DNA of 5,454 nucleotides from Anaerolineaceae bacterium. Its GTDB lineage: Bacteria > Chloroflexota > Anaerolineae > Anaerolineales > Anaerolineaceae. Shown here in pieces: positions 5,384 through 5,454 of this stretch. Both the position numbers and the translations under genes were made by a program. The notes under the pieces are model-generated. The model saw nothing but the letters and a program-made list of their open reading frames with translations, was not told the DNA's origin and did not search any database. The stretch covers positions 1 to 5,454 of the forward strand of contig JAIOTF010000105.1 in the NCBI GenBank assembly GCA_021107195.1, in the 5' to 3' direction. Within the stretch, counting starts at the first letter, position 1. Every line of letters begins with the position of its first letter.

Positions 5384-5454
5384 ATGCAACTTCCAATTAT
5401 ACAACCCGCCCCCATTATTACGGAACACAGTTCCGCATTTCAGGATTTGTTCAA
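5384..5454 (+). CDS. Possible start of a further gene, cut by the window edge
   Basis: An ATG at 5384 opens a frame that stays open to the window end (23 codons, beginning MQLPIIQPAPIITEHSSAFQ). The LP-P-IIT-HSSAFQDLF pattern faintly resembles the N-terminus of RNase D-like 3'-5' exonucleases, which often begin with a short Pro-rich stretch before the first beta strand, but 23 residues cannot settle this. No clear Shine-Dalgarno sequence precedes it. Its position after a strong terminator and an AT-rich gap of about 80 bp fits the start of a new transcription unit. A perfect inverted repeat (5421-5435) lies inside it, which is unusual if this is coding. Confidence 0.4.
   Translation, partial: MQLPIIQPAPIITEHSSAFQDLF
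5421..5435. repeat. 15-bp perfect inverted repeat CGGAAC-ACA-GTTCCG
   Basis: Six-base arms flank a three-base centre. It resembles a dimeric regulator site, but the GAAC/GTTC half-sites are three bases apart, not four as in the Gram-positive LexA box. It falls within the possible coding region starting at 5384, so either that start is wrong or the symmetry is incidental. Confidence 0.4.

Noticed and set aside
5421..5435. LexA/SOS box
   Set aside because: The half-sites GAAC and GTTC are separated by three bases rather than the required four.
1..5454. CRISPR array, insertion sequence, riboswitch or rRNA
   Set aside because: No regularly spaced repeats, transposase-like protein, terminal inverted repeat pair, or recognisable structured RNA other than the partial tRNA was seen.

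Overview
The window looks like a bacterial chromosome segment of moderate GC. A Chloroflexota (Anaerolineae-like) source is my best guess. It rests on protein style: a large polytopic glycosyltransferase-like protein with a helical C-terminal domain, a lipoprotein with a CGDxxCDGPEDxxNCPEDC cluster, and a HAD-IIA phosphatase. No marker gene proves it.

Left part (1-1240). The window opens inside a tRNA on the + strand. The visible anticodon arm (loop CTCTCAA) reads as tRNA-Glu(CTC), and the 3' CCA is encoded. A 12-bp inverted copy of its 3' end lies 35 bp downstream. Next comes a compositionally distinct minus-strand gene (297-881) for a 194-residue protein with an RNxxxH motif, typical of HEPN-type RNases. 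It is bracketed by two same-orientation, diverged copies (about 118-227 and 1008-1104) of a short GC-rich sequence. On the minus strand both copies encode almost the same CxxC peptide (LDVxCELCGxVRxWVxGEEG). These copies, rather than any large gene, are the least explained structure here.

Middle part (1200-4240). A consensus -10 box and a good ribosome binding site precede a 668-residue membrane protein (1243-3249) with roughly eleven or twelve membrane segments, an Asp-Asp motif in its first external loop and a long soluble C-terminus, most like a GT-C/family 39 glycosyltransferase. It converges on a minus-strand secreted lipoprotein gene (3328-4101). A hairpin overlapping the stop codon of the membrane-protein gene lies between them; its T-run is on the minus-strand side, so it fits termination of the lipoprotein message.

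Right part (4100-5454). The lipoprotein gene is divergent from a NagD-like HAD-IIA phosphatase gene (4339-5139); the AT-rich gap holds a promoter candidate, a palindrome and a short tandem repeat. Downstream of the phosphatase lies an out-of-frame C-terminal scrap of an extracellular Ig/HYR-like domain protein, then a very strong intrinsic terminator (5271-5305). The window ends in the first codons of a possible further gene on the + strand. No operon is evident: each complete gene appears to be its own transcription unit, and I see no clear multi-gene system.
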